Assembly (NCBI GenBank): GCA_029204225.1
Contig: CM055111.1
Location: forward strand, 4,892,377-4,956,376
DNA length: 64,000 nt
DNA from: Diphasiastrum complanatum
Lineage: Eukaryota; Streptophyta; Lycopodiopsida; Lycopodiales; Lycopodiaceae
Reading direction: 5' to 3'
Shown here in pieces: positions 51,151-64,000 of the stretch. The translations under genes and the position numbers were made by a program. Each line of letters starts with the position of its first letter. Position 1 is the first letter of the stretch. The notes below the pieces were generated by a model. It did no database searches, was not told where the DNA came from, and saw only the letters and a program-made list of their open reading frames with translations.

Positions 51151-51347
51151 TGTTAGAAATCAATGATAAACTTCATTGTTTCTGTTTACGATGTACATTA
51201 ATGTTGATAGCTGTTACCAGCTGTAATTAGCCTTAGGCTAGTCTATTAGTCTATGGGTTCATGGTTTATATGTACATTTTATATTCAGTATGAAGTTAGT
51301 GTGATAGAGTGATATTGCGTGTTCTTCTTCCGTCTCCCTACTTGGTG
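51151..51347 (+). repeat. 3' LTR
   Basis: Starts TGTTAGAAATCAATG after the polypurine tract and ends 'cttggtg' before the ACTTG duplication. Confidence 0.85.
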
Positions 51348-51352
51348 ACTTG

Positions 51353-51906
<554 letters not shown>

Positions 51907-52147
51907 TCACATTATTGCTATTTTTCATATATGAACCCTAAAAAAACTAAAAATCTGCTCCTTTGTGTGTCCCTCCCTCTCATGCCCCCCCCTTTATCTC
52001 TCTCCTCTCTTACTTTCACCCTCCATCTCTCTCCCCCACCATGTCTCTCCACAAGCTAAAAAAAAAAAAAATTGATGTTAAACAAAACAGTCGCACTGGA
52101 ATGCTCCTCCACCTGCAAGTTGACGATGGCGCCCCCTGCAAACCGCT

Positions 52148-52257
<110 letters not shown>

Positions 52258-52597
52258 GTTGCATGCTTTGCCATGGAAAATCCCGCTTCGCCTCCCCCAC
52301 TGCTCCCATTCCCCTTATGCTCCCACCTCTTTACTCTCGATCCTATCCTCTACCTGCTAAATCCTTTACCTGATTCTGGCTTCCATCGCTACTTGCGACC
52401 GCTCTCCACTGCATCCGACAGGAAATTCTTGCAAAAGTCAAGAAATTTGTCCGCTCTTCGTAATATTATGGATCGAATCAATTCATTCTGCCATTGATTG
52501 CTTGCTGAGCTCAATTTTAGAGCCTAACTATGGCTGCTACCTCACTATCTGACGCCTTGACCGAAGAGTTATATGCCAAAAAGACATATTCCTCAAC

Positions 52598-52601
<4 letters not shown>

Positions 52602-52686
<85 letters not shown>
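52602..52686. repeat. (CT)n microsatellite, about 85 bp
   Basis: Pure CT, followed by 'aactcacattat', the same flank as the tract at 51771. Confidence 0.98.
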
Positions 52687-52689
<3 letters not shown>

Positions 52690-52919
52690 TCACATTATCT
52701 CACAACTCACACCTCTCTCTTTGTCTCCTGATCCCTCGTGCTCTTTCTGGAAAATTCTGTTTCCAGAAGTCTCTAAAACACTTGATATCTCTCTAAAATG
52801 AACGTGACTACATCTCAACACACTTCATTTGCATTTCAATTGCCCTTCAAAGACGACTTAGGGCAAACGTGGACCAATGAAATTTTAGAAAATCCTTTTT
52901 CTCCATCACTGCTGATATT

Positions 52920-54757
<1,838 letters not shown>

Positions 54758-55002
54758 GAAGAGTTTAAAAATATTCCCAACTCTTACAAAGGCAGCTCAT
54801 TGTTATTGATAAGTAAGTTGATTCTTAACCCATAGAAAACCAAGTGTAGAAACTCCTATAAGTTACCACTTTCTTGAAAAAGGAGTTTAGGAATATTACA
54901 CAACTCTTAGAAAGGCATGCTCATTGTAATTGATAAGTAATTTGATTCTTCACGCATAGAAAACCAAGTGTAGAAACTCCTATAAGTTGCAACTTTCCTG
55001 AA
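54758..55002. repeat. 122-bp tandem duplication, diverged
   Basis: Copies begin near 54758 and 54880; both contain 'agaaaaccaagtgtagaaac' and 'tcctataagtt'. Two further related pieces ('ccaacatagtctagtt') lie at about 55079 and 55526. Confidence 0.85.
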
Positions 55003-56218
55003 AAACACTTCATTTAGCCTCTATCTTACAACTCCCAAGTTTTAAATTTCATGCACATGATTAGTTGCATGCACTACATCCAACATAGTCTAGTTGATCC
55101 TCACCCTTTATATAGTTCTCAAGCATATAATACTTCCAAACATAAACTTTTTTTCGTTCTTGTGTATATAGGGAGAGGGAAGAGATTTGTTGGGAGTTGT
55201 TATGGGATAAAACGAACTTCACCCAACCTAGAGGGGGACTCATGTAACTCTCATTGAAGCATGCTCATGGTTAAATTTGGGTAAATTTATTCAAAACTCA
55301 TAAAAACCATATCCAATTTTATTTCAGGTGACACTACCTAAAATTAGCTTAATCTACTCCCCAAATAGGGTGAATGTTCCTGAGCAACTATATTCTTTCA
55401 TTGAGGTTAGAAGTTAAACTTCAATTAGCTACCAAAAGGACATTCAAAAGAAAACTAGCTTCTCCCTCCCTTACACCTCTGAAATTCAACATTGAATGCA
55501 CATGATTATTCACATGCATTACGTCCAACATAGTCTAGTTCACCCTCACTCATCAGCTACTTGTTTACCCAAATTAGATTGATTGTTGCAACATTGAAAT
55601 AGCTTCATGCTCCCCAAATTGGTGCTGATCTTTCAAAAACTAAATATGAAAAAAATTAGCTACATGCTCAAGCTTGCATGGTGCACTTTCAAAAGTCTGA
55701 TATAAGAATAGATTTTGAGTAATGATCCCATCAAACACAATTAGACGAAACATCCTCTAAGCAAGATGGCTAATATATGGAAGTGCTAAATTTTAGAAAT
55801 TCATGCCCAAGAAGATAGCATATTCTAGTTGTGAAGCGCTAACTTTTGAATGGGCATACTTTCCAAGGAAGGTATGATACTTACCTAATCATCCTAGTGT
55901 TGGGTCACGAACGAAGTGAATATAGGTAGCCAAGATACAATCATGACTGTTATGCAATCTATGAGAATTTTCAGGCAGCTAACAATCTTGGTGGAATTTG
56001 TGTGCAGACTCGAAGTCCTCAAGTTTAACGTCAAACTGATGTAAACATAAAGAGGTTAATATATCATAATAAAAAACAATGATAAATCTCTTTCAGATAA
56101 TTTTAGTAACATCACATGGAAGCAACCACACCATAAAATACGTATACCAAGCTTCCTTCTTTGTTACAAAGACAAATTAAGTCACAAAGTTATCAAAGTT
56201 TAAAAAAGGATGAATTAT
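55003..56218. other. No gene seen
   Basis: No reading frame of note; contains the 'ccaacatagtctagtt' repeat pair. The MADS gene 3' UTR begins at its right end. Confidence 0.45.
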
Positions 56219-56506
56219 TCATCGTACATGATAGTATTGTTCCCAATCTGAATATGGCAGGATAGCAAATAACAATGTACAGACCAGACCAGAAAACATA
56301 AGATCCTCCATCAATGGGAAAAAAGAGATAGGTAATAGTATGCAGCTATAGGCTATAGTCGAGCATTCTCTATTTACATCTACCTGGTAGTCACAGCAGC
56401 GATCAATGCTCTTAGACAATAATATATGTTCTCTTCTCCATTTCTCCCGCATCAGGATGATAAAGCTCACCTACTTATAATAGTATATGCTCTGTGCCTA
56501 ATTGCG
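56219..56506 (-). other. MADS gene 3' UTR
   Basis: The sequence downstream of the stop is conserved with 42316-42560 near the broken paralogue, which supports it as transcribed or at least duplicated with the gene. Confidence 0.5.
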
Positions 56507-57706
56507 TTAATACGTTTGCAAAATAGCTTCTGATACCACATCATCTCCCCCAGGATCGTTCTGAGACAGCGCTTGCTCTAATGGATGCATGTCGCCTGCA
56601 GCATCTGCAAATGGGTGAGCCAAGGATAGCAAGCTCATGTCATTCATCCATCCAGCTTGAGATGTTGCACAGAAGAACCCACTCTCCTTCAATGATGGAA
56701 GGCGAGCTATACTAGACTTGGGAAGGTCCAGAGCTGCTGGAGGTGGAAACCCTAGAATTGATGATGACGTTGAGTATCCACCCTCTCGAAAGCATGCAGC
56801 TGCGTTGAAAATATTGAGATTGGGACTTGCAGTAGGCCATGGAGGTGCAGAAGCCATGGTTTCTAGCATGGCCCTGTCTTGGTAACCCTCCAATTGAGGT
56901 GCTTCAAGCGTAAGGTCAGATCCTTCTACGAGCTTGGATCCTGATGGAAGCATGAAAGAGAGTTCTTGGGATTGAAAGGTGCTGTTACTGGCTTGCTCGT
57001 AGTTCCATCCTGCGAAAGGAGGGTGGTTCAGATCTGTCATCACAGGCGAAGTCAGCAACCCCGGAAACTCTTGGATATACTGCCTGTTCAAAGAAGCCAG
57101 CTCGGAAGAACCTTGTAAAACAAAACTATCGTAAGCTTCTCCTTCAAAATCGGTTTGCCGGTTTGTGATACCATAGGAGGGGGGGAACTGATTAGTTCCT
57201 ACGAGCGGTGCAGGAGAGTAATTCAAAGGAACAAATGATGCTTGAAGCTGAAGATAATTTGTTCGATCGATAATAATCTTATGTAAAGCTTCCAGCTTGT
57301 CAGCGTGCAGTCTCAATTCCTCCAAGCTCATCGCAGAAGAGTCATCCTCCCACCAAAAGCTGCGGCTGGCACTATCTTTCTGAAGCACGCTCTGACGTTC
57401 AGTTTCGTTCTCAAGTTCCTGAAGGAGATCGTTGTATTCCTTCTCTAGGGCTCGAACCTTTTCTAGCTTTTCAGCATTCTCCTGGACAGGCTGCTTCAGC
57501 GTTTTCTTTATCACATAGTCGATGCAAGGATGACCAAAAGAAAAAGCCTTACCTGCTTGAGAGAAGACGATGATCCCAACTTCAGAGCCGCACAAAATCG
57601 AAAGCTCACTCGCCTTCTTTATGAGTCCCATTCTTCGCTTAGAAAAACATACCTGCCTAGCGCTCAGATTCTCTATCTTTTTTATCTCAATCTTTGCTCT
57701 CCCCAT
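56507..57706 (-). CDS. Type I (M-alpha, AGL62-like) MADS-box transcription factor
   Basis: A single-exon gene of 399 codons, apparently intact. The ATG at 57706 is the only one at the domain start; upstream the frame has a TGA before it. Residues 1-60 are a MADS domain ('[13 protein letters not shown]', '[20 protein letters not shown]', '[18 protein letters not shown]'), the DNA-binding and dimerisation unit that recognises CArG-box sites in the nucleus. The 'FSFGHP' ending and 'IDYVI' are typical of plant M-alpha proteins. Residues about 75-105 form a short coiled coil, and residues 118-122 'WWEDD' lead into '[18 protein letters not shown]', the dimerisation-like helix seen in this group. 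The C-terminal 230 residues are Ser/Pro/Gln-rich, likely an activation region. No K-domain is present. Type I genes in seed plants mostly act in female gametophyte and endosperm; the role here is inference. Confidence 0.9.
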   Translation of the reverse strand: MGRAKIEIKKIENLSARQVCFSKRRMGLIKKASELSILCGSEVGIIVFSQAGKAFSFGHPCIDYVIKKTLKQPVQENAEKLEKVRALEKEYNDLLQELENETERQSVLQKDSASRSFWWEDDSSAMSLEELRLHADKLEALHKIIIDRTNYLQLQASFVPLNYSPAPLVGTNQFPPSYGITNRQTDFEGEAYDSFVLQGSSELASLNRQYIQEFPGLLTSPVMTDLNHPPFAGWNYEQASNSTFQSQELSFMLPSGSKLVEGSDLTLEAPQLEGYQDRAMLETMASAPPWPTASPNLNIFNAAACFREGGYSTSSSILGFPPPAALDLPKSSIARLPSLKESGFFCATSQAGWMNDMSLLSLAHPFADAAGDMHPLEQALSQNDPGGDDVVSEAILQTY

Positions 57707-58843
57707 GTTGTTTCGCTGATCCTGATCCTGATCCTGTCTCAGACCCTTCGATAAGCCCACTTCCACAGCTCAACCCCACACAATTTTACCATCAAACGCT
57801 TGTCCGCAGAATCGATCATCTCCTTCAACCTCAACACTACGTAGGTAGCTACCGCTCGCAAATTTCGATGCAAAATCTAGCACCAGCCCAGTTTCAGATC
57901 TAATTGTAAACCTAAAGTGTAAATTGTAGGGGAAGTGGCAGTTCAAGTACGCCTACAGGTACATGACAGGCACGAGGAAGTGAGAGTCTCACATGAGGCG
58001 GTGGCCGCGACCCTGCGTCCTTCCTTCCAACAAAATACTAGAAATTTATTTAAATAAATTTTTGTAGTAACTCAATAAACCTATGGAACCTAAGTTTTAC
58101 AAGGATCAGGATTCAGCTACCTACTTTACTGCACACAAATTTCTTTGATATGAAAATGACAAACATGAAGTTTTCTGCATTTTAAAAGAAGTTATCATTT
58201 TCTTAAAAGCCAACCTTTTGAAAGGCTTTTTAATGAAATCGGTTAACCACACCAAAAATCTAATGCCTTCAGGCTAAAATGTGCACAAGTTTTAAAGTGC
58301 CGGGGAAGCCCCTTCTTCGAGGACTTTCTTGGCTCTGCCATCTCCATATTTGAATATGGACGGGTTCACCATTAGAGAAGCAAATTCCATCAAGAATCGG
58401 TGATCTTGCATTAGGTAAGATATATTTTCAAATATTTTTTTTATTATTTCAATTCTGAATACTTTGAAGCTTGTGACTGATTTGTACTTTATATAATGAC
58501 GACTGGTGTATCATCTTCAATTGGACATTCTTATTGACTTGGCACTTTTATAGAAAAGAGGAGTCAAAGGATCATCAATATCTGTTGAGGACCGTCTTCG
58601 TTATAGGACTGAAGGAAATTTTTTTTCGGAGATGTGGACAAATGTCAAGTCTTTGTATCCTCAAGATCCTAATACCCTACAACATCCTGCCTTCTCCTCA
58701 ATAACTCAACTAGTTATATGGATCTGCAATGGGCATAATGGTTTATTGGGATATTGTGAAAGACTGAAAATTATGGAAATACATTTTCAATGCAGAGGAT
58801 TCAATTTTTGGAAAGTCAGATAAGATGTATGTCTTCTTATGTC

Positions 58844-58890
<47 letters not shown>

Positions 58891-59414
58891 GTACAAAAGT
58901 TGTTGCAAAAAATGTAGATCTTCGAACAAATCACGAATTATTAGAAATAGTTATTTCATATATTAGAATATAATTTAAGCAAATGCAAGTACTGTTGCAT
59001 TATATTCATTCTAAGAATTTACAATTACTACAAGATGTGGAACTATTAACAAAGAGGGCTAAAAACAATAAATGAAAGAGACAATATTCTTGCAAGGATA
59101 TTCAGAATATGGAGGTTATCGAAACAAAATGATATGCGCATTGAAATATGTATTTTGTAATTTTATTTGGAATAGTTGGGTAGTCATTCTGTAGTAAGAC
59201 AAGCTCTATTCTAATATAATTAAGGCTCCAGTGCTCTTCCACCTTAATCATAGTTACAAATTGTTCATTGTATACAATGCTTATCTCTTTTGGTTTGTAT
59301 GACTATCTGTTTGTAAATCTTGATCTAGTAGTATCCAAGTATCACCACTTTTTTAAAATCTCTGATAACTGTACGTAAGACTAAACATTTTATTTTCAAT
59401 TTGATGATAAAAAA
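57707..59414. other. MADS upstream region and intergenic DNA
   Basis: No promoter motif could be called with confidence in 57707-58000. The 6-base unit 'gatcct' repeats three times at 57718-57735, just before the start codon. A (GA)n tract lies at 58849-58888. No gene is seen up to the gypsy element. Confidence 0.45.
58849..58888. repeat. (GA)n microsatellite
   Basis: About 20 uninterrupted GA units. Confidence 0.97.
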
Positions 59415-59699
59415 AGTCGAGTAGGTCATCGTGCTCGCTGGCAAACATCACATGTCTGAATAAAATTTTCTCTGTCCTTGTGAAGCGTAGGCCACCAACA
59501 ACCTGATTGTAAAAGTTTGCGAACAGTAATATCCGTAGAGAAGTGTCCTCCACCCATGCCATCATGTGAAAACATGATTAAATCTGATACTTCATGCGGT
59601 AAAACACACCTTCGTAAAATATTATCTGATCCACAACGATACAATTGTCCTGCAATTAATTGATAAGGTTGAGTCTTATGAATCAATTGTCTCTTCTAT
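59415..59699 (-). pseudogene. Ty3/gypsy integrase zinc-binding domain
   Basis: Minus-strand 'IAGQLYRCGSDNILRRCV', 'IMFSHDGMGGGHFSTDITV' and 'CWWPTLHKDRENFIQTCDVC' form the H2C2 (H-x4-H...C-x2-C) integrase zinc domain. It ends 'QRAR' and a stop; the DDE core and C-terminus are absent, so the element is truncated here. Confidence 0.85.
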
Positions 59700-60483
59700 A
59701 CTTTTGTCAGGATGTCATTTGGTTGTCCTAGTATCAGGTACTCAACAATATCTGCTGTCCACTCAGGTACCGCTTCAACATAGATGCAGCATTTGGTAGT
59801 TCATCATCCACTTAAGTATTAACTGGTGCAGATTCAATTCACGAAATGTGATTCGCTAGATAATGTTGCTTGCCCTTTCGAACCACAATTCGAAAGTCAA
59901 ATTTAGTCAATAACAATAACCATCTTGCAATACTTCCAGTATTGCATGTCTTGTTTACCAAGTAAAGTAACGGTTGATGATCCGTATAAAATGCAAAGTG
60001 CGTTTCCATGAGGTAGTGACGAAATTTTCAAACAGAAAAAATCATGGCCAATGCCTCACTTTCTGTTGTTGAATAATTCTTTTCTGGATTTGTAAGCTAT
60101 CTGCTTGCAAATCGTATAGGATAATCCTTCTTATAGTCACCTGGCTGCGTCAAAACTGATCCAATGGCATATTTTGAGGCATCCGTATGAACATGAAACT
60201 CTATCGTCCAATCTGGAGAACGCAGTATTGGTGCTGAAGTTAATGCTTTTTTTAATTTTTCAAAGGCTTCTAATGCTTCTACTATCCAAATAGGAACAAT
60301 AGTCAGTTTGTATATAGGTCGTGCTAAATCCACAAAGAAGATAATAAAAATTCGATAGTAGTTTGCATGACCCATAAACACATAAGCTCCTCGAATTGTT
60401 GCTGGCGGTGGCACTTCCACAATAACCTTGATTTTAGAATAATCTATGGCAATACCATGTCTTGATATCACATGTCCAAGCAC
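59700..60483 (-). pseudogene. Ty3/gypsy RT connection and RNase H
   Basis: 'LGHVISRHGIAIDYSKIKVI', 'FMGHANYYRIFI', 'FHVHTDASKYAIGSVLTQPG' (first RNase H Asp), then after a stop 'NYSTTESEALAMI'-like sequence (Glu), 'HFAFYTDHQPLLYLVNK' (Asp) and 'FDFRIVVRKGKQHYLANH'. A single stop at 60097-60099 and one or two more interrupt it; otherwise the module is nearly complete. Confidence 0.8.
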
Positions 60484-61200
60484 AACTTCGTGGGAAACCC
60501 TTATCTGACATTTTTTCGGATTTAGAGAAATCTAATATTTGCGGCATCTTTCAAATACTGTCTCCAATCGATCTAGGTGGTCTGTATCTGTACTATGAAC
60601 TCCCAAGTCATCCAAGTAAATTTCAAGGAATTTCTACAGATAATCTTTAAAAGCAAATTGCATTACTCTTTGGAATGAACTTGTTGCATTACAAAGTCCA
60701 AACAACATTACTTTGTAAGCATAGGTGCCCCATTCTGTTGCAAAAGCGGTTTTGTGGCGATCGGCAGGTGCAATCTTAACTTGGTTGTAACCACTAAATC
60801 CATCCAGAAAACTATAAGCTTCCGCTCCAGCAAGGCGATCCAAAATGCTTTCAGTAAAAGGTAACGGAAAGTGATCCTTCCGCGTCACTTTGTTCAACGC
60901 TTTGAGGTTCACACAGATCCTCAATTTCCCATTTTTCTTAAGAACAATGACACTCGGTGAAATCCATTCAGTATGCTCGATCTCATAAATAAAATCGGTG
61001 TCAAGCAATCTCTGAAGTTCTTTCTTTATCAAATTCGCTACATTAGGATTGCAGCGATAGAACTTTGTAACCTTTGGAACTACATCAGGTACTAAAGGTA
61101 TGGTATGTTCAATCACTGATGTCGAGATACCCTTCAAATCTTGATAAGTCCATGCAAAGTAATCTTGATACTTAATAAGTAACAAGCAGAGTGCTTGATA
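60484..61200 (-). pseudogene. Ty3/gypsy reverse transcriptase
   Basis: A 183-codon open stretch (61185-60634) carries 'FAWTYQDLKGISTSVIEHTI', 'IKKELQRLLDTDFIYEIEH', 'NGKLRICVNLKALNKVT', 'YSFLDGFSGYNQVKIAPAD' (catalytic Asp region) and 'MLFGLCNATSSFQRVMQF'. After a stop, 'EIYLDDLGVHSTDTDHL' holds the YxDD catalytic box, followed by 'ISLNPKKCQIRVSHEVVLG'. All active-site residues are present, and only one or two stops break the frame, so this copy is younger than the one at 26322-27530. Confidence 0.85.
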
Positions 61201-62215
61201 CTATTCATGAGTAAGTTGTGATCCAACTTGTACAATCTTTTCTGGTTCTCCTGGCTCGGCAAGATTCATTGGCTGTGTCCCAGTTGGGCCATCGTAAATT
61301 TCTTAAGATTCTGGCATATGTTCTTCAGGTTCACGATGTGCTTTAGGTAACATGATAACCACAACATCTAGTATATAACGTTTAAAATATTCGGGCATAT
61401 CATGCTGGACTACGTTTGCTTGTTCTTTTTCGAAAGGACTTGTCTTGGATTTTCGTTTAGCCTTCTTAGCAGGAATTGATCATGGAGGGGATGACTTTCG
61501 GGATGATAAATCTTTCTTCACAGGTGAAGACTTCCTAGACGATGATGTTTTACTAGAAATCTGACTTGAAGAATCATCCTCGACTTCTCCTTTGCCTTTA
61601 TCCAGTAAAGGTGGCACTTCCTTTGGATCAATCTTCCGAGGGAATTTTCCCATTTCAGGACCGTATTATAATGTTGCTTAGCTTGTTTCTTCATCATCGA
61701 TCTTGTGATCATGTCTTTCTTGAATATAACTGCTTTGGGCAGTTTGATTGTTGGTTCATCAGGAACATTACGCACTCCAAATCTGGTCGGATCCATATGA
61801 TTTAGAATCTACTCATCCGTAAGTTCTGCATTGCCATCATAAGTCATGGCATGACTCACAGGAATGAGATCATCCTCAATCGGATCTGGTATAGGTTTTC
61901 GTTGATATCCAGGCTACATTCAGCACATTCAGTGGAAACGTGATTGGTGTATCCAAAGTTTGATCTAATAAGGATGTATCGCTCAACTTTGATTGAATAT
62001 CTTGTTGACACATATATCCTGCTGTACAATCAATCGTTGCAAGAGCTTCATTCCAATTAATCGTATCTGTTTGAGAATCGTAATGAACTCCCAAATTTTT
62101 CTGTGGTCGGTCACAAGTGCGATCCGTTGTTGACAAATTGTCATCCCCTTTTTGAACCACTGGTTTAATAGTCCAAGTTGTAGGATCAATTTTAACTGCA
62201 TGTTCACGATTTTCA
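61201..62215 (-). pseudogene. Ty3/gypsy protease-RT linker
   Basis: Open pieces with 'DTINWNEALATIDCTAGY', 'LDTPITFPLNVLNVAWI' and 'RFGVRNVPDEPTIKLP' alternate with frameshifts. This is the counterpart of 25561-26229. It contains no enzyme motif. Confidence 0.6.
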
Positions 62216-62520
62216 AAGTGATTTTTTTCGGTACCCCAGTTATGAATTACTTGCGCAACTCGTAACCATGGACGTCCCTATAGAAATCAATAGACATTTG
62301 GCGCTTTTAGTAAGTCCATCATGACAAAAGTAATGATGAACTGCACTCCCGCAATTCTGACAAGTATATCTTCAACCATTCCTCGTGGGCAAACTGTCGT
62401 TTGATCAGCTAGCTTAATAGCAAAGTAGCTGGCTTAATCTTTGTAAGGCCCCATTTTGCACATAGCTTTGTAGAGATCAAGTTAACTCCTGAACCGCCAT
62501 CTATCACGGTTGTTTCTTTA
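62216..62520 (-). pseudogene. Ty3/gypsy protease
   Basis: Minus-strand 'ETTVIDGGSGVNLISTKL' carries the retropepsin Asp in the D-G-G form usual for this lineage. Then, with frame changes, 'VEDILVRIAGVQFIITFVM' and 'GRPWLRVAQVIHNWG'. It follows the gag stop at 62504 with a frame change. Confidence 0.75.
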
Positions 62521-64000
62521 GGAAATTGTCTATGCTGTATCGGCAGAGTGATATTCTTTTGTTCACTTTCCCATGCGGCTCCAACATGGAGTACATTGTT
62601 AGATTCTTCAAATCCATCACAAAAAGTGGCTCCTGATGGACTTTTGGTTCTTCTTGAGCTAACTTTTGCGCTAAGACTTCCCTTGCTTTTGGCACCATTT
62701 TTAGGAACTCTCCCAATGAAATATTGATCTTGCTAGATAAAATGTTCATGAGTAGTTCTGTATGCGGTGCTTCTGGTTCAATCATCTTGAAGGGCTCTTC
62801 ATGATGATGTAACTGATCATTCATATCTGTACATAAATTTCTTGGCGGCTGCAATGGTGAAGACTGAACTTCAGTTGTTGCTTTAGCAGCTTCAAGCTCC
62901 TCTTCTTCTTGCAGATGTTTGATCCACTGGCTCATATCCTGATATCTTCGTTTTTTTGCGTTAAGATTTGGATAGACTCCCAATGTTGTTGGCATATCAT
63001 TCAGTGGTATAGAATCAGCAGGTACTGGAGCCATTACTGGTTCTTTTTTCATTGCTCTGGTGACCACCATCAAGGGTGCACTTGGTTTATTCTGAGCTAC
63101 TGGTCTTTGCTTGATTGTTATCAAATTTACAGGTGCTGTAGCTGGTGGTGGCTTCGGTCTTGCTGGATAGTCTTTATAGCAATGCCCGTAACCACAGTCA
63201 CGACAGAATGGTACAAATTTTTCTTTATTTGGACATTTTGCAACTCTGTGATTTTCTCCACATGCAAAACATCCAAGTGGTGCTCTGGTCCAATTTCTAG
63301 AGGCTTGTTGTTGAGCGGCAGCATAAATGGCATATTGTTCTGAAGATCCACTTGCTTGATCATTTCCATAGTTCCATTGCTCAACATTTTTGTAAGGTTC
63401 TGGTTCCATCAAATTGGCTAGAGGAGCGGAGTGCTTTGGTGGGGCAGGTAAAGCTAAACGTTCTGGATATCCAAGAGCAGATTGTCGAGGTCTTGCTGCT
63501 GGATTTCCTCTATACTGTGGCTCTCGATATCCCATTTGTGCATATCGTTGCTGAATTAGTTGAGGGTTGAAGTTGCAAAAAGCAGTCTCATGGTCAGGGA
63601 AGTACACAGATGGCAAACACTGATTTCCATTCGTTTTTTCAATTGAGGACACTTGTTCACTGTGTGATTTCCTGTACAAATAGAACACCAAACATTTTCC
63701 CTGGTAGGAAAAGTCTTTGCAAACTTCTTAGGTTCCTTGTTCGCTTGTCCGTGGAAATTTTTCAATGCTTTGATCTTCTCATCAAATTGCAACTACAACT
63801 TTTCCATCCGTTTCTGCTGGTTCTTCCAAGTTTCTCGAACTCATTGAGCATCATTTATGTAGTAGCATTGGCATTCGTTGATGCAATAGTGGTGGATGTC
63901 GTAGTAGTATGCCTATTGTATAAGGCAACATACTGACATTCGGCTCATCATCTGAATCTTCATCCTTCTCCCGAATTGCATCGTCCATAGCATTTTGCAA
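62504..64000 (-). pseudogene. Ty3/gypsy gag C-terminal half with zinc knuckles
   Basis: A 395-codon open stretch (62504-63691) and, in another frame, 63556-63792. They contain 'TFPTRENVWCSICTGNHTVN', a first zinc knuckle, then 'PQLIQQRYAQMGYREPQY', a second knuckle 'CFACGENHRVAKCPNKEK' and the Cys/His pair 'CRDCGYGHC'. After that comes a Pro/Glu-rich stretch and 'MNILSSKINISLGEFLKMVP'. The N-terminal gag lies beyond the window. The first piece at 64000-63940 reads 'NAMDDAIREKDEDSDDEPN', matching the gag at 29600-29700. Confidence 0.8.

Larger units (their letters stand above)
48870..51352 (+). mobile_element. Deleted Ty1/copia element with LTRs and target-site duplication
   Basis: LTRs at 48875-49095 and 51151-51347 enclose a primer site, a leader, a gag fragment and an RNase H fragment. 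A 5-base ACTTG (48870-48874 and 51348-51352) flanks the element. Internal length is only about 2 kb because protease, integrase and most of RT are gone. LTR similarity is high except for a 28-base difference. Confidence 0.85.
59415..64000 (-). mobile_element. Ty3/gypsy element, partial
   Basis: On the minus strand from the right edge: gag (incomplete at the window edge), protease, linker, RT, RNase H and integrase zinc domain, in canonical order. It belongs to the same lineage as the scrambled element at 24660-32268 (shared 'KTFPTRENV.C.IC..NHTVNKC', linker 'ATIDC', 'DVAW'). The 3' end is lost. Confidence 0.85.

Noticed and set aside
57707-57766. N-terminal extension of the MADS protein by 20 residues
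   Set aside because: The extension starts with GTG, not ATG, and an in-frame TGA lies just before it; the ATG at 57706 begins the canonical MADS domain.
58632-58823. 63-codon plus-strand frame upstream of the gypsy element
   Set aside because: No motif or homologous copy seen; too short to support.
62909-63343. Plus-strand Cys/Trp-rich frame of 144 codons
   Set aside because: Antisense of the gypsy gag.

Overview
The window reads as repeat-rich nuclear DNA from a land plant with a large genome. The evidence is nested Ty1/copia and Ty3/gypsy LTR retrotransposons, tRNA-iMet-type primer-binding sites (TGGTATCA...), long dinucleotide tracts, and one intact plant type I (M-alpha, AGL62-like) MADS-box gene without introns. 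A LINE tail with a CCHC and restriction-like-endonuclease-style end, and a fragment of a transposase-like family that I remember mainly from non-flowering plants, make a non-angiosperm (fern, lycophyte, bryophyte or gymnosperm) plausible. The species is not determined.

Layout. 1-4320: decayed minus-strand copia elements with LTR-like repeats and a perfect 22-bp hairpin. 4886-7430: a decayed plus-strand coding region of unknown family (Ser/Thr/Pro-rich, then coiled coil, then an unrecognised C-terminal part), followed by an LTR-like GC-rich region to about 9240. 9490-17089 and 37822-39318: three copies (A, B, D) of one copia-derived family. In its most complete copy, B, the integrase, reverse transcriptase and RNase H genes are replaced by a long accessory reading frame that I do not recognise. 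17923-22950: a largely intact plus-strand copia element. 23939-32760: copia fragments around a scrambled gypsy element whose gag-protease and integrase C-terminus are on the minus strand, while an integrase-core/RT/RNase H block lies on the plus strand. 33461-35440: copia leader, microsatellites and TAAGGG-like repeats. 35593-37792: a broken transposase-like gene. 39484-40852: retroelement remnant with a well-bounded LTR. 41139-42300: foldback and short GC-rich repeats. 42316-45714: a broken MADS paralogue interrupted by a LINE tail and a deleted copia element. 46330-47802: tandem duplications. 48870-51352: a short deleted copia element with both LTRs and a target-site duplication. 51771-53073: four very long CT/GA tracts. 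56507-57706: the MADS gene. 59415-64000: minus-strand gypsy element running off the right edge.

The only apparently functional host gene is the MADS-box transcription factor. Everything else with coding similarity is retroelement or transposon sequence, mostly broken by stops, frameshifts and deletions. The best candidate for something undescribed is the accessory ORF family in copies A, B and D; the partial, disrupted MADS duplication and a possible half-tRNA primer-binding site are next.
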